Counted from the stretch's first letter, positions 43,552 to 52,141 are shown. The stretch: 64,000 nt of DNA from Amycolatopsis suaedae (GCF_004214935.1 NZ_SFCC01000022.1:1-64000), one strand, 5' to 3'. Notes: generated by a model not told the origin, from the sequence alone. A program made the numbers and translations.

Positions 43552-44548
43552 CGATGCGGTCGACCGGGGACCGAGCCCAGCGCATGCGGGACCAGGGCAG
43601 CGCCAGATCGTCCAGTGTGGACACCTGCCGGGGGCTGAGGCTGTCGGCGGGCGGGGCGTCCCGGTGGCGGGCGAAGACGGAGTCGACGTAGCGGTGACCG
43701 GTGTCGGCGGCGATGAACAGCACCGTGCGGGCATCGTCGTGGCGGCGTTCCCAGCGTGCGGCGAGGTAGGCCGCGCCGGTCGACAGGCCCGCGAAGACCG
43801 CGTGCCTGCGCAGCAGGTCCACGCTGCCGGCCAGGGCGGCGGTGAAGCCGACCCAGTGGATGGTGTCGTACAGGGTGTGGTCGACGTTGCCGAACGGGAT
43901 GGAGCTGCCGATCCCGGCGATGATGATGTCCGGGTCGGACACGGCCTCACTGCGGAAGGTGACGCTGCCGAACGGCTGCACTCCCGCGAGGGCGACGTCG
44001 GGTGAGCGCTCGCGCAGGTAGGTGGCCAGCGCTCCGGTGGAGGCCCCCGAGCCGACCCCGCCGACGACGGTGAGCGGACCGTCCACCTCACCGGCGACCC
44101 GCTCGGCGATCGCGCGGTAGCCGAGGTAGTGGATGTCGTCGTGGTACTGGCGCATCCAGTGGTAGCCGGGGTTGTCCCGCAGGATTTCCCGCACCCTCGC
44201 CACCCGGCGGCTCTGGTCGAGCTTGAGGCTGGCCGAGGGCTCCATCTGTTCGAGGTGGGCGCCGAGGACGGCCAGCTGGGTGCGCAGCGTGTGGTCGACG
44301 GTGGTGGACCCGACGATGTGGCAGCGCATGCCGTAGCGGTGGCAGGCCAGCGCGAGCGCGTAGGCGTAGATGCCGCTGGAGGAGTCCAGCAGCGTGTCGC
44401 CGGGCCGCACCCTGCCGGTGCCGAGCAGATGCTCGACCGCGGCCAGCGCGGAGACGACCTTCATCGTCTCAAACCGCAGGCAGACGAGTCCGTCGTCCAG
44501 GCGCACCAGGTCCGGCCGGCCGATCGCCTCGGCGATGTGGTCGTCCAC
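43520..44548 (-). CDS. Cysteine-synthase-like PLP enzyme of a putative metallophore operon
   Basis: 342 residues, fold type II PLP enzyme. The likely Schiff-base Lys is Lys30 in FETMKVVSAL. The substrate loop reads LDSSSGIYAYALA, where cysteine synthases usually have SSGNxG. The phosphate-binding loop is VGSGASTGAL. Such enzymes perform beta-replacement on O-acetyl- or O-phosphoserine; SbnA, which makes N-(1-carboxy-2-carboxyethyl)-2,3-diaminopropionate for staphyloferrin B, is a distant model. GTG start with GAAGGGA upstream. It overlaps the kinase gene by 80 bp. Product unknown. Confidence 0.85.
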   Translation of the reverse strand: MDDHIAEAIGRPDLVRLDDGLVCLRFETMKVVSALAAVEHLLGTGRVRPGDTLLDSSSGIYAYALALACHRYGMRCHIVGSTTVDHTLRTQLAVLGAHLEQMEPSASLKLDQSRRVARVREILRDNPGYHWMRQYHDDIHYLGYRAIAERVAGEVDGPLTVVGGVGSGASTGALATYLRERSPDVALAGVQPFGSVTFRSEAVSDPDIIIAGIGSSIPFGNVDHTLYDTIHWVGFTAALAGSVDLLRRHAVFAGLSTGAAYLAARWERRHDDARTVLFIAADTGHRYVDSVFARHRDAPPADSLSPRQVSTLDDLALPWSRMRWARSPVDRIVSGTTGWAGT

Positions 44549-45452
44549 GTTTGTCGTCCCTTCTGGTGCTGAACAGCCGGGTGACCGGGATGTCGTGCCT
44601 GCGCAGCGCGCGCACGCACCGCCGCAGCCTGCCGTCGAGACCGGCCGCGTCCGGGTCGAAGAGCACGCCCGCGACGTTGCCGCTGTGCGCCACCTGGACA
44701 CCGGCGGCGCCGCTGCGCCCCGCGATGGCGACCAGATCGGTGAACTCCGCCTTGGGCAGGACGCGCTGGTTGTAGCGGGCACTGTCGGTGCTGACCCTGC
44801 CGAGCAGGACGACGTCGGAGTCGGCGATTGCCCGGCGCAGCCGCGCCCGCAGCCGCTCGAAGTCACGCACGTCGTCCTCGCGGAAGACGTGTGGCGCGAT
44901 GCCCAGCGTGTCCACCGGGCGCCCGCCGCCGGTCAGGCAGCTGACCACGACGGCGGACGGCAGGGCGTGCCCGAGGTCCTCCAGCACGCGGCCTTCCCGC
45001 TGGGCGAACAGCCTCGGCCGGTCGTCGAGCATGAGCGGGTCGCAGGCGGTCTCGGCCCGCACCGTCAGCCGGGCCACCGTCGCCGGCGGCAGCGTGACGG
45101 CGTAACTCGCCGCCACGGCGCGGATCGTGGCGATGATGTCGCTTGTGGACGATCCCATGCCCAGGCCGAGCGGGATGTCGCTGTGCAGCCGCAGCAGCCC
45201 GCCGCACTCGCGCCGGCCGGTCAGCCGTGCGCACTCGGCGACCGCCAGCACGGCCGCGCCGGCCGCCTTGGTCCGGCCGGCGGGGCTGACGGTGACCCGC
45301 CGTCCCGGCAGCGGGGTGAACTCGGCCCGGGTGCCGGGGCCGGCCATCGGCAGGGTGACCAGCCCGCGGCACGGCCGTCCGTCGGCGTCGAGGAAGACGC
45401 CCTGCAGAATCTCGCCGTGGTGACAGCAGGCATGTCCGATGCCAACGCTCAT
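44469..45452 (-). CDS. GHMP-family kinase, PduX (L-threonine kinase)-like
   Basis: 327 residues. Residues 7-17 read HACCHHGEILQG, as in PduX-like kinases. GHMP motif 2 PLGLGMGSSTSD lies around 98-109 and binds the ATP phosphates. VQVAHSGNVAGVLFD near 270 matches the C-terminal motif 3 area. By family it phosphorylates the hydroxyl of an amino acid such as Thr or Ser, which could feed the neighbouring PLP enzyme with an O-phospho-amino acid (inference). ATG overlaps the upstream stop (ATGA). The C-terminal 27 residues are Arg-rich and overlap the next gene. Confidence 0.82.
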   Translation of the reverse strand: MSVGIGHACCHHGEILQGVFLDADGRPCRGLVTLPMAGPGTRAEFTPLPGRRVTVSPAGRTKAAGAAVLAVAECARLTGRRECGGLLRLHSDIPLGLGMGSSTSDIIATIRAVAASYAVTLPPATVARLTVRAETACDPLMLDDRPRLFAQREGRVLEDLGHALPSAVVVSCLTGGGRPVDTLGIAPHVFREDDVRDFERLRARLRRAIADSDVVLLGRVSTDSARYNQRVLPKAEFTDLVAIAGRSGAAGVQVAHSGNVAGVLFDPDAAGLDGRLRRCVRALRRHDIPVTRLFSTRRDDKRGRPHRRGDRPAGPGAPGRRTRLPAV

Positions 45453-46255
45453 GCGCCGGTCTCCGCGCGGTAGCGGTAGAGCGTGGTGGGCTCGGCGCTG
45501 AACTGCGAGAACGGGAACGGCTCGGCGGAAAGGGCGCTCACCCCGGCGCCGAGAAAGGCGCGGGCGACGGCGCTGCCGGACTGCGCGTAGACGATCAGCG
45601 GAACCGCCCGCTTCACGCACCGCCGCAGGATCTCGTCGAAGCTGCCGTTGCTCAGCGTCATCCCGGTGGCGACGACCACGTCGGCGACGTCGAGCACCTC
45701 GGCCATCGAGTCGGTGACCGGGTCGCCCCACTGGGTGGTGCGGAGGTTGAGGTCGCACGGCAGGCAGTCGCCGCCACGTTCCCGGATGGCCGCCACCAGC
45801 GGGTTGACCACGCCGATCAGCCCGACCTTGGCGCCGGGTTCGATGCCGAGCAGTCCCGCGACAGCCGCGTCCCGCGCCACCGCCCGGGTTTCCGGCGTTC
45901 CGGCGGGCAGTTCCACCCGCTCCGCGCGCGGGTCGTCCCGGTGCGGCAGCGCCTGGCCGAGGTAGGCGTCCAGCGCGGCGATGCGCAGCGGCAGCGGGCC
46001 TTCGCGCAGCAGCGTGTCGAGCGTGCTGCCGGAGGCGCCGGAACAGATCGCCGGGTCGACCTCCCCGGCCTCGAACGCGCAGCCGCCGAACGCCTGTCCA
46101 CATCGGACAAGCAGGTACTGGTTGCGGTAGGTGACGCCGCCACCGGCCAGCCGGGTCCCGTGGTGCAGCCAGAACACGCTGGTGGCCACCAGGTCGGCGG
46201 CCGGGGTGCCGTGCCTGCCGTCGAGGACGTCGGCGACGAGCTGGTCGACGCTCAC
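45449..46255 (-). CDS. DUF4213/DUF364 Rossmann-like protein (putative heavy-metal chelation)
   Basis: 268 residues. An N-terminal enolase-like DUF4213 portion (LVATSVFWLHHGTRLAGG, GTLDTLLREG-type helix) is followed by a Rossmann-like DUF364 half: KVGLIGVVNPLVAAIRERG, then DVADVVVATGMTLSNGSFDEIL. The family is annotated as putative heavy-metal chelation, with no proven reaction. Several Cys lie at RCGQAFGGCAFEAGEVDPAICSG (quoted in part). GTG start overlaps the methyltransferase stop. Central member of the divergent metal-box operon. Confidence 0.82.
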   Translation of the reverse strand: MSVDQLVADVLDGRHGTPAADLVATSVFWLHHGTRLAGGGVTYRNQYLLVRCGQAFGGCAFEAGEVDPAICSGASGSTLDTLLREGPLPLRIAALDAYLGQALPHRDDPRAERVELPAGTPETRAVARDAAVAGLLGIEPGAKVGLIGVVNPLVAAIRERGGDCLPCDLNLRTTQWGDPVTDSMAEVLDVADVVVATGMTLSNGSFDEILRRCVKRAVPLIVYAQSGSAVARAFLGAGVSALSAEPFPFSQFSAEPTTLYRYRAETGA

Positions 46256-46974
46256 GCGGCGGCTCCCCGGTGAAAGCGGAACAGGTAGGTCAGCACCCCG
46301 TCGTGCCAGTCGTGCCGCAACCGCACCTCGGGGGTGAACCCGTGATCCACGGCGTGGCCGACGATCGCGCGCAGGTCCGCGGTGTTGGAGGCGATGACGA
46401 ACACCTCACCGCCCGGGGCGAGCAGGTCACGCCCGGCGAGCTGGGCGAAGAACCGCTCCAGCAGCGGCGCGCCGAGGCACACGTTGCGCACGACGTCGGC
46501 GTCCTCGCTGACGACCTGGCTGACCGCGGGCGGGTTGAAGGTCACCACGTCGAGCGGGCGGCCGTCGGGGAAGCCGTCGAAGACGTCGGCGACCAGCGGG
46601 ACGAACTCGGTGCCCTCGGCCGGCCCGACCAGCCGGTCGTAGTGCCGCGTGGTGGCGGCGACGCTGTCCGGGTGGACGTCGAGGGCGTACACCTCGCGGG
46701 CGCCACGCAGTCCGGCGACGACCGCCTCGACGCCGAGCCCGGCGCCCATCGCGGCGTAGCGGCGGCCCCGGACGTCGATCTCGCCGTCGAGCAGCCGCTG
46801 GTGGATCATCCGGCTGGTCTCGCCGGGCAGGAACACCCCGGGCGGGACGTCGAACACCCACCCGTTCCACTCGTAGCGGCGAACGCTGTGCAGATCGGCC
46901 TTCGGCTGGTTGAGCGCGATGATCTGCTCGGGGGGCAACGGTGGTGGCAGCTCGTCGAGCAACACCTTGTCCAC
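46252..46974 (-). CDS. Class I SAM-dependent methyltransferase, first gene of the metal-box operon
   Basis: 240 residues. SAM motif I AMGAGLGVEAVVAGLRGA, acidic motif II VYALDVHPDS, and motif IV VVTFNPPA, as in PrmC/L11-type N- or O-methyltransferases. The FDVPPGVFLPGETS segment before motif I is also typical of that group. I chose the GTG at 46974, with AAGGGA 6 nt upstream, over a TTG at 46998. The start lies about 45 bp from a perfect Fur/Zur-type palindrome. Target small molecule unknown. Confidence 0.85.
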   Translation of the reverse strand: MDKVLLDELPPPLPPEQIIALNQPKADLHSVRRYEWNGWVFDVPPGVFLPGETSRMIHQRLLDGEIDVRGRRYAAMGAGLGVEAVVAGLRGAREVYALDVHPDSVAATTRHYDRLVGPAEGTEFVPLVADVFDGFPDGRPLDVVTFNPPAVSQVVSEDADVVRNVCLGAPLLERFFAQLAGRDLLAPGGEVFVIASNTADLRAIVGHAVDHGFTPEVRLRHDWHDGVLTYLFRFHRGAAA

Positions 46975-47016
46975 AAAGGGTCCCTTCCGTGGTGGCAATC
47001 GACCGGGATACTACAA

Positions 47017-47033
47017 ACGATAATCATTATCGT
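47017..47033. promoter_or_regulatory. Fur/Zur-family box in a divergent promoter
   Basis: ACGATAATCATTATCGT is a perfect 8-1-8 palindrome. Its GATAAT-N-ATTATC core equals the Fur-superfamily 7-1-7 core. It is AT-rich in a 70 % GC region and sits midway between the methyltransferase (46974) and the MFS gene (47085). It most likely controls both under iron or zinc. A weaker similar stretch (ACGGTTTTCATTT, 47061-47073) follows it. Confidence 0.75.
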
Positions 47034-47084
47034 CTAGGTAGACCCCGAGAAGTAACGACAACGGTTTTCATTTAAGGTGTGCGC

Positions 47085-48296
47085 ATGCTGCGTGACTTCG
47101 CCTTCCTGCGCCTGTGGGCGGGCACCACCGCGTCCGGACTGGCGACCTGGGCGTTGCCCTTCGTGCTCGGTCTCGCCGTGCTGGACCGCACGTTGAGCGC
47201 CGGCGGCCTCGGGCTGGTCCTGGCCACGAGGACGGTCGGCTTCCTGGCGGCGGTGCCGGTCAGCGGGGTTCTGGCCGACCGGTACTCCCGGCGCGCGGTG
47301 GTGTTCTGGTCGAGCGCCGCCGCCGCGGTCGCCGCACCGGTGATCGCGGCCGGGCTGGGCTGGTCGGTGCCGCTGATGGCCGTCGCGGCCGCGGTGGCCG
47401 GGGCAGGCCAGGGCGCGTGCCGTCCCGCGTTCCAGGCGCTGACCGCCGAGGTCGTCGAGGAGTCGCGCAGGCAACGGGCCAACGCCGCGATCACCCTGGC
47501 CGTGCGGGTCACCACGCTGGTCGCGCCCGCCACGGCCGCCCTGCTGGCCACCGTCCTCGACACGCGGGCACTGCTGATCGGCATCGGCCTGCTCTGGCTG
47601 GCCGCCGCGCTGCTGCCGCCGGCGGGAACGGCCACGCCACCGGTCGGCGAGCGCACCCGGGTCGCGTTCGTCGCCGAGTTCGCCGACGGTGTCCGCGAGG
47701 CCCGCAGGCACCCGTGGTTCCTCGCCGGGCTGGGCGCGCTGACCGCCGTGATCGCCACCGGCTACTCGGCGACCGGGGTCGTGCTGCCGCTGGTCAGCCG
47801 GGACACCTACGGCAGCGAGGCCGTCCTGGCCGGCGCGACCACGGCCTACATCGTCGGCGCGCTCGCCGGGGCGCTGGTCGTCGCGCGGTGGCGTCCCCGC
47901 GCACAGGGCTGGGCTGCCCTGTCCGGCCTGGCACTGTACGGATTCGCCCCACTCAGCCTCCTGCTCCCAGTGCACCCTGCGGTGGTGATCGCCGCCTACG
48001 TGCTGGCCGGGATCGGGATCGAACTGTTCAACGTCCCGTGGTTCACCGCGATCCAGCGCGAGGTCGACCCCGGCAAGCTCGCCCGGGTGTCCTCATTGGA
48101 CTTCCTGCTGTCCTACGGCCTCGCTCCCCTCGGCCTCGCGCTCATCGCTCCCGCCGTCGACGCCTTCGGCGCCCCGGCCGTCCTCGGTGCCTGCGCGCTC
48201 GTCTGCTTCGCCGCGCCGGCCGCCGCCGCGCTCGTCCCCAGCGCCCGCGGGTTCTCCCGCCCCGCCGAAGCGTGCCGGTCTACCGTGCAGCAATGA
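47085..48296 (+). CDS. MFS transporter, EntS-like (MFS_3), putative metallophore exporter
   Basis: 403 residues, about 12 membrane helices. The N-terminus FLRLWAGTTASGLATWALPF and the loop GVLADRYSRRAVVF are characteristic of the MFS_3/EntS group, which includes enterobactin exporters. The ATG at 47085 has AAGG 7 nt upstream; a GTG at 47079 is less likely. It faces the methyltransferase operon across the Fur/Zur-type box, so I infer that it exports the operon's product. Macrolide-efflux-type MFS is the alternative. Confidence 0.87.
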   Translation: MLRDFAFLRLWAGTTASGLATWALPFVLGLAVLDRTLSAGGLGLVLATRTVGFLAAVPVSGVLADRYSRRAVVFWSSAAAAVAAPVIAAGLGWSVPLMAVAAAVAGAGQGACRPAFQALTAEVVEESRRQRANAAITLAVRVTTLVAPATAALLATVLDTRALLIGIGLLWLAAALLPPAGTATPPVGERTRVAFVAEFADGVREARRHPWFLAGLGALTAVIATGYSATGVVLPLVSRDTYGSEAVLAGATTAYIVGALAGALVVARWRPRAQGWAALSGLALYGFAPLSLLLPVHPAVVIAAYVLAGIGIELFNVPWFTAIQREVDPGKLARVSSLDFLLSYGLAPLGLALIAPAVDAFGAPAVLGACALVCFAAPAAAALVPSARGFSRPAEACRSTVQQ

Positions 48297-48417
48297 GACC
48301 GGAGCCCGGGCAGGGTGCTGCGGAATCGCTGAGGACCGGTGTCGAATCCGGGACGGGCCGTTCGTGGAGGGGGTGAGCGGTCGCCACGGGGCGCCGCCAG
48401 GACCACGCGGAGTTGAG

Positions 48418-49251
48418 ATGTCGCACCCGGAACCCGTAGCCCGCCGCATGTACGACCTGATCGAGCCCATCGGCCTGGTGCCCTACTTCGCCGACGAGTC
48501 GGACGAGGCCCTGATCGCGCTGGGCCTGCGTAACCAGTGGGACGCCTACTTCGCCGGCCGGGCCGCGCCGTTCGGCCGGGCGATGCCGGCCGAGGCGGTG
48601 CACGCGATCTTCTACAACTTCGCCCCCGGCGAGGTGGCACGCCACATCCCGCGGATCTGGGACCTGACCACGCCCGAAGCCGCGCTGGCCGCGCGCGAAC
48701 GGGGCTGTGTGGCGGGGCTGCGGCGGATCCTCGGGGACCTCGCCGACGCCCCGGGCGTCGCGCGCGCCGGGGACCTCCTGCTCAGGGCGGCGACCAGCGC
48801 ACCCGTGGAGGGCCGCGCCCTCTTCGCCGCCCTGCGCACGATCCCGGTGCCGCGCGAGCCCGTGGCCCGGCTGTGGCACGCGGCCACGCTGCTGCGCGAG
48901 CACCGCGGCGACGGCCATGTCGTGGCGCTGGTGGCCGAGGGCGTCGGCGGGACGGAGGCCCATGTGCTCCACGCCCTGTCCGTCGATCTGCCCGCGAAGG
49001 AGTTCGGCCGGGTACACCACCTTCCCGCCGCGCAGCTGGACGCGGTCATCGACGGCATGCGCGCCCGCGGCCTCATCGGGGCCGACGGCTGGCTCACCGA
49101 CGCGGGCCGGGCCACCAAGCAGCGGGTCGAGGCGCTGACCGACCGGCTCGCGGAGGTGCCCTACAACGCCCTGAGCCCCGGCGAGCTCGACGGTCTGGCC
49201 ACCGACCTCGAACCGCTCTCGGCTGCCATCCGGAGGGTCATTCCCTGGTAG
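48418..49251 (+). CDS. SCO6745-family protein
   Basis: 277 residues, soluble, mostly helical. It contains VARRMYDLIEPIGLVPYFADES at the N-terminus, YFAGRAAPFGRAMPAEAVHAIFYNF in the first third, and a C-terminal half with a winged-helix-like segment (LIGADGWLTDAGRATKQRVEALTDRLAEVPY, quoted in part). This family is common in actinobacteria (SCO6745-like) and may be a helix-turn-helix protein; function unproven. ATG with GGAG 5 nt upstream. Convergent with the hydrolase. Confidence 0.8.
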   Translation: MSHPEPVARRMYDLIEPIGLVPYFADESDEALIALGLRNQWDAYFAGRAAPFGRAMPAEAVHAIFYNFAPGEVARHIPRIWDLTTPEAALAARERGCVAGLRRILGDLADAPGVARAGDLLLRAATSAPVEGRALFAALRTIPVPREPVARLWHAATLLREHRGDGHVVALVAEGVGGTEAHVLHALSVDLPAKEFGRVHHLPAAQLDAVIDGMRARGLIGADGWLTDAGRATKQRVEALTDRLAEVPYNALSPGELDGLATDLEPLSAAIRRVIPW

Positions 49252-49252
49252 C

Positions 49253-50050
49253 TCAGGGCGTGAAGAAGCCGGCGAGCAGGCCGCCCAGGATCTTCGGATC
49301 GGCGATGTGAGTCTGGCCTTCGACGATCCGGCGTTCCGCCTTCGGGACCGCCGCGGCGATCGCGTCGGCGGCGTTGTCGAAGAAGCCCGGCTGAAGGCCG
49401 CCCATGTGCGGATCGGCGACTCCACCGGTCGCCACCAGCACCGGCTGCGTGATGGTCGCCAGCCGGGCGACCGGTGGACGCCCGTCGCCCAGGCAGGCCG
49501 CGTCGTAGGCGAGCGTGTGCGCGAGCCCTTCCAGTCCGGGCCAGAACGACGACGCGCGTGCTCCCGCGATGTCGTCGTCGGAGGAGCCGGCCAGCCGCAT
49601 GAACAGTTCGACCGCCTCGCCGCGCCTGCCCTCGGCGAGCACCGCGGTCAGCCGGTCGACGTAGGCCGACCAGTGCGGCGCCATGGCGTCGTCCAGGTAC
49701 GGAACCTCGTAGACCGCGATCCTGTCCACGGCGAGCCCGGCGGCGGCCGCCTCGAGTGCCAGCGCGCCGCCGGACGACGCCCCGAACAGGTGCGCCGATC
49801 CGCCCGCCTCGCCGATCAGCGCGGCGATGTCGTCGATCTCGCGTTCCACCGCGTACGGGGCGGTGTCGCCACTGTCGCCCCGGCCGCGGCGCGCGTAGTT
49901 GTAGACGGTGAACCGCCCCGCCAGCTCGGGCACGAGCGCGGCGTTCTCCGAGCCGTCGTCGAGCCCGCCGCCCACCAGGATGACCGCCGGACCGGTCCCG
50001 CTGCGCCGGTACGCGATCGACGTTCCGTCCTTCGACGTCACAGAAGTCAT
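49253..50050 (-). CDS. Alpha/beta-hydrolase
   Basis: 265 residues. Oxyanion segment VILVGGGLDDGS, nucleophile elbow GASSGG near residue 95, and catalytic His in EGQTHIADP near the end. Resembles small haloperoxidase/esterase-like hydrolases. The ATG at 50050 follows GAGAGGGG. It lies 27 bp after an MFS gene, at the end of the run that starts with the DGPF/ECF42 genes. Confidence 0.88.
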   Translation of the reverse strand: MTSVTSKDGTSIAYRRSGTGPAVILVGGGLDDGSENAALVPELAGRFTVYNYARRGRGDSGDTAPYAVEREIDDIAALIGEAGGSAHLFGASSGGALALEAAAAGLAVDRIAVYEVPYLDDAMAPHWSAYVDRLTAVLAEGRRGEAVELFMRLAGSSDDDIAGARASSFWPGLEGLAHTLAYDAACLGDGRPPVARLATITQPVLVATGGVADPHMGGLQPGFFDNAADAIAAAVPKAERRIVEGQTHIADPKILGGLLAGFFTP

Positions 50051-50077
50051 ACCCAACCCCTCTCAAGTGCTCCTACC

Positions 50078-51502
50078 TTAGGGGAGGCCGGCTCCCGGCC
50101 GACGACTCCGTGAACCAGGAAGTCGGCGTGCGGGCCGGAATCCGGCGGCCGCGACGATCGCCCCGAGCGCGGCGAGAACGCCGATGGCGCCGAGTGCCGC
50201 GTGGAAACCGCCGAGCCCGCTGCCCGCGACGAGCACCGCCGACACCGCGGCGACGCCCGCCGCACCACCGATCTCCCGCATCGTCTCGATCAGTCCCGAC
50301 GCGAGTCCCGATTCCGCTTCGGTGACGCCGGACAGCGCGCCGATCTGCACCGAGGGCCCGCAGAGCCCGAAGCCGAGTCCGGCGAGCAGGAAGGCGGGAA
50401 GCAGATCGGTGAGGTAGTCGGCGCCTGCCGGAACCCGGGTCAGCCACACCATCGCGGCGGTCAGCAGGGACAGGCCCACGACCAGCAGGCAGCGGACACT
50501 CACCGCCGCCGTGAGGCGGCCGACCGCCGACGCCGTCGCGAACTCCGTCATCGTCGTGGCCAGCCAGGCCAGGCCCGTCTCGGTCGCCGAGTAGCCGAGT
50601 TCCTGCTGCATGAGCAGCGAGCCGAGGAAGATGAAGGAGAAGAACGCACCGAACGCCAGAAACGCGGTGACGTTCGCGACGACGAGCGGGCGGTTGCGCA
50701 GCACGCGGCCCGGCACGAGCGGCGCCGGGGCGCGTTTCTCGATCCACCCGAACGCCGCCAGCAGCACTCCGGCCGCGACGAACCACGCCAGCGTCGAGCC
50801 CGTGGTCCAGCCATGGGTGGACGCGTGGTGCAGTGCGTAGACGAAGGCCAGCAGCCCGGCGGTCGCCGCGCCCGCCCCCGCGAGGTCGAGCCGCCCCGAA
50901 CGCCTCGCGGCCCGGTCGGCCGCGAGACCGGTCGCGGCGAGCACGATGAGCACGATGCCCGCGGGCACGTTGATGAAGAACGCCCATCGCCAGCCCGGGC
51001 CGGCGGCGATGAGACCGCTGGCGACGACGCCCACCGTCCCGGCCAGACCGCCGACGGCGCCGAAGATCCCGAGGGCCCGGTTGCGTTCCCGGCCTTCCCG
51101 GAACGTGACGGCCACCAGCGACAACGCTGCCGGTGCGATGAGCGCACCGCCCAGTCCCTGCAGGCCGCGGGCGGTGATCAGCACGCCGCCGTGGTGCGCC
51201 ACGCCTGCCAGCAACGACGCCGCGGTGAACAGGCCGAGACCGGCCAGCAGGACGCGGCGGCGCCCCAGCAGATCGGTGACCCGGCCACCGGCGAGGAGGA
51301 ATCCGCCGAGCAGCAGGCCGTAGGCGACGACGACCCACTGCACACTGCTCTGGCTGACCCGGAGGTCACGCTGGATCGACGGCAGGGCCACGTTCACGAT
51401 GGCGATGTCGAGGCCCACCATCGCCTGGGCAGCGCATGCCAGCACCAGCACGAGCGTCGGGTGCGACGGCGCCTGCGTCCGGCGCGATGCGGTCATGGAC
51501 AT
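50078..51502 (-). CDS. MFS drug-efflux transporter, DHA2 (EmrB/QacA) type
   Basis: 474 residues and about 14 membrane helices. Motif D1 is LDIAIVNVALPSIQ in helix 1, motif A GGRVTDLLGRRRVLLAG, and motif C is around GPGWRWAFFINVPAG. Exports hydrophobic compounds with the proton gradient. ATG with AAAGGA upstream. It follows the SRPBCC gene by 27 bp and precedes the hydrolase by 27 bp, so likely one operon. Confidence 0.93.
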   Translation of the reverse strand: MSMTASRRTQAPSHPTLVLVLACAAQAMVGLDIAIVNVALPSIQRDLRVSQSSVQWVVVAYGLLLGGFLLAGGRVTDLLGRRRVLLAGLGLFTAASLLAGVAHHGGVLITARGLQGLGGALIAPAALSLVAVTFREGRERNRALGIFGAVGGLAGTVGVVASGLIAAGPGWRWAFFINVPAGIVLIVLAATGLAADRAARRSGRLDLAGAGAATAGLLAFVYALHHASTHGWTTGSTLAWFVAAGVLLAAFGWIEKRAPAPLVPGRVLRNRPLVVANVTAFLAFGAFFSFIFLGSLLMQQELGYSATETGLAWLATTMTEFATASAVGRLTAAVSVRCLLVVGLSLLTAAMVWLTRVPAGADYLTDLLPAFLLAGLGFGLCGPSVQIGALSGVTEAESGLASGLIETMREIGGAAGVAAVSAVLVAGSGLGGFHAALGAIGVLAALGAIVAAAGFRPARRLPGSRSRRPGAGLP

Positions 51503-51529
51503 GGTCGGTTCCTTTCGGCTCGCGGCGGA

Positions 51530-52024
51530 TCAGCGGCGGTAGCCGGGAATCGGCTGGCCGGTGCCGGTGGTGATCAGCTGCGGCAGGCTCTTGGTGATGT
51601 AGAAGGTCCAGCCGCGTGAGCACGCTTCGAAGCACGCGGATCCGGCCGCGGTGAGCCCTTCGTGGACGAACCGCAGCGTGGTGCCGTCCGCACCCGTGGT
51701 GATGTCGAAGACGGCGTCGGTGCCGGTCCACTCGCCGTGGTCGTCGATGAAGCTGAGGTAGGAGTCCACGCAGTGCCAGACCACCCGCCTGCCGGGCACG
51801 ACCTCGGTGAGCTGGAAGCGGGCGAACCGGATGCCGCCGCTGCCCTGGGCGGCCTCGCCGGGGTGGGCGCTGTCGTCGGTGAAGACGAACTCGTCGTACA
51901 GGGCGGCCGAGTCGCCGATGAGGTTCTCGGTCCACCAGCCCCGCACGTTGGTGATGGCCTGGAAGACCTCCTCCGGCGTCCGGTCGACGGTCATGGTGGC
52001 GGTCAGGTACTCGGTGTTCGACAT
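51530..52024 (-). CDS. SRPBCC/AHSA1-family protein
   Basis: 164 residues, START-like helix-grip fold. Features are TMTVDRTPEEVFQAITNVRGWWTENL at the N-terminus (quoted in part), GRRVVWHCVDSYLSFID in the core, and a C-terminal helix GWTFYITKSLPQLI. Binds a hydrophobic ligand in this fold class. It lies downstream of an ECF42 sigma factor, a common neighbourhood for SRPBCC genes. An AT-rich palindrome (TCGAAAAATTTCGA, 52098-52111) in the 117-bp gap may be its promoter or operator. Confidence 0.88.
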   Translation of the reverse strand: MSNTEYLTATMTVDRTPEEVFQAITNVRGWWTENLIGDSAALYDEFVFTDDSAHPGEAAQGSGGIRFARFQLTEVVPGRRVVWHCVDSYLSFIDDHGEWTGTDAVFDITTGADGTTLRFVHEGLTAAGSACFEACSRGWTFYITKSLPQLITTGTGQPIPGYRR

Positions 52025-52097
52025 CGTCGCTGCCTCTCTCGGTCTGGGTGGTTTTCGCCCCACCGACGGAGGAGGCCGCGCGGAATCGACATCGATC

Positions 52098-52111
52098 TCG
52101 AAAAATTTCGA
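52098..52111. promoter_or_regulatory. AT-rich palindrome before the SRPBCC gene
   Basis: TCGAAAAATTTCGA is a 6-2-6 inverted repeat in an otherwise GC-rich region, 74 bp before the SRPBCC start. Candidate operator or promoter element; no regulator can be assigned. Confidence 0.4.
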
Positions 52112-52141
52112 AAACTTCGGCGGCGACCGACTTTTCGCTGG

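Noticed and set aside
43520-48296. The metal-box operon as a staphyloferrin B or EDDS-type cluster
   Set aside because: Only the PLP enzyme has a counterpart there. The SbnB-like dehydrogenase, NIS synthetases or lyase expected for those products are missing.
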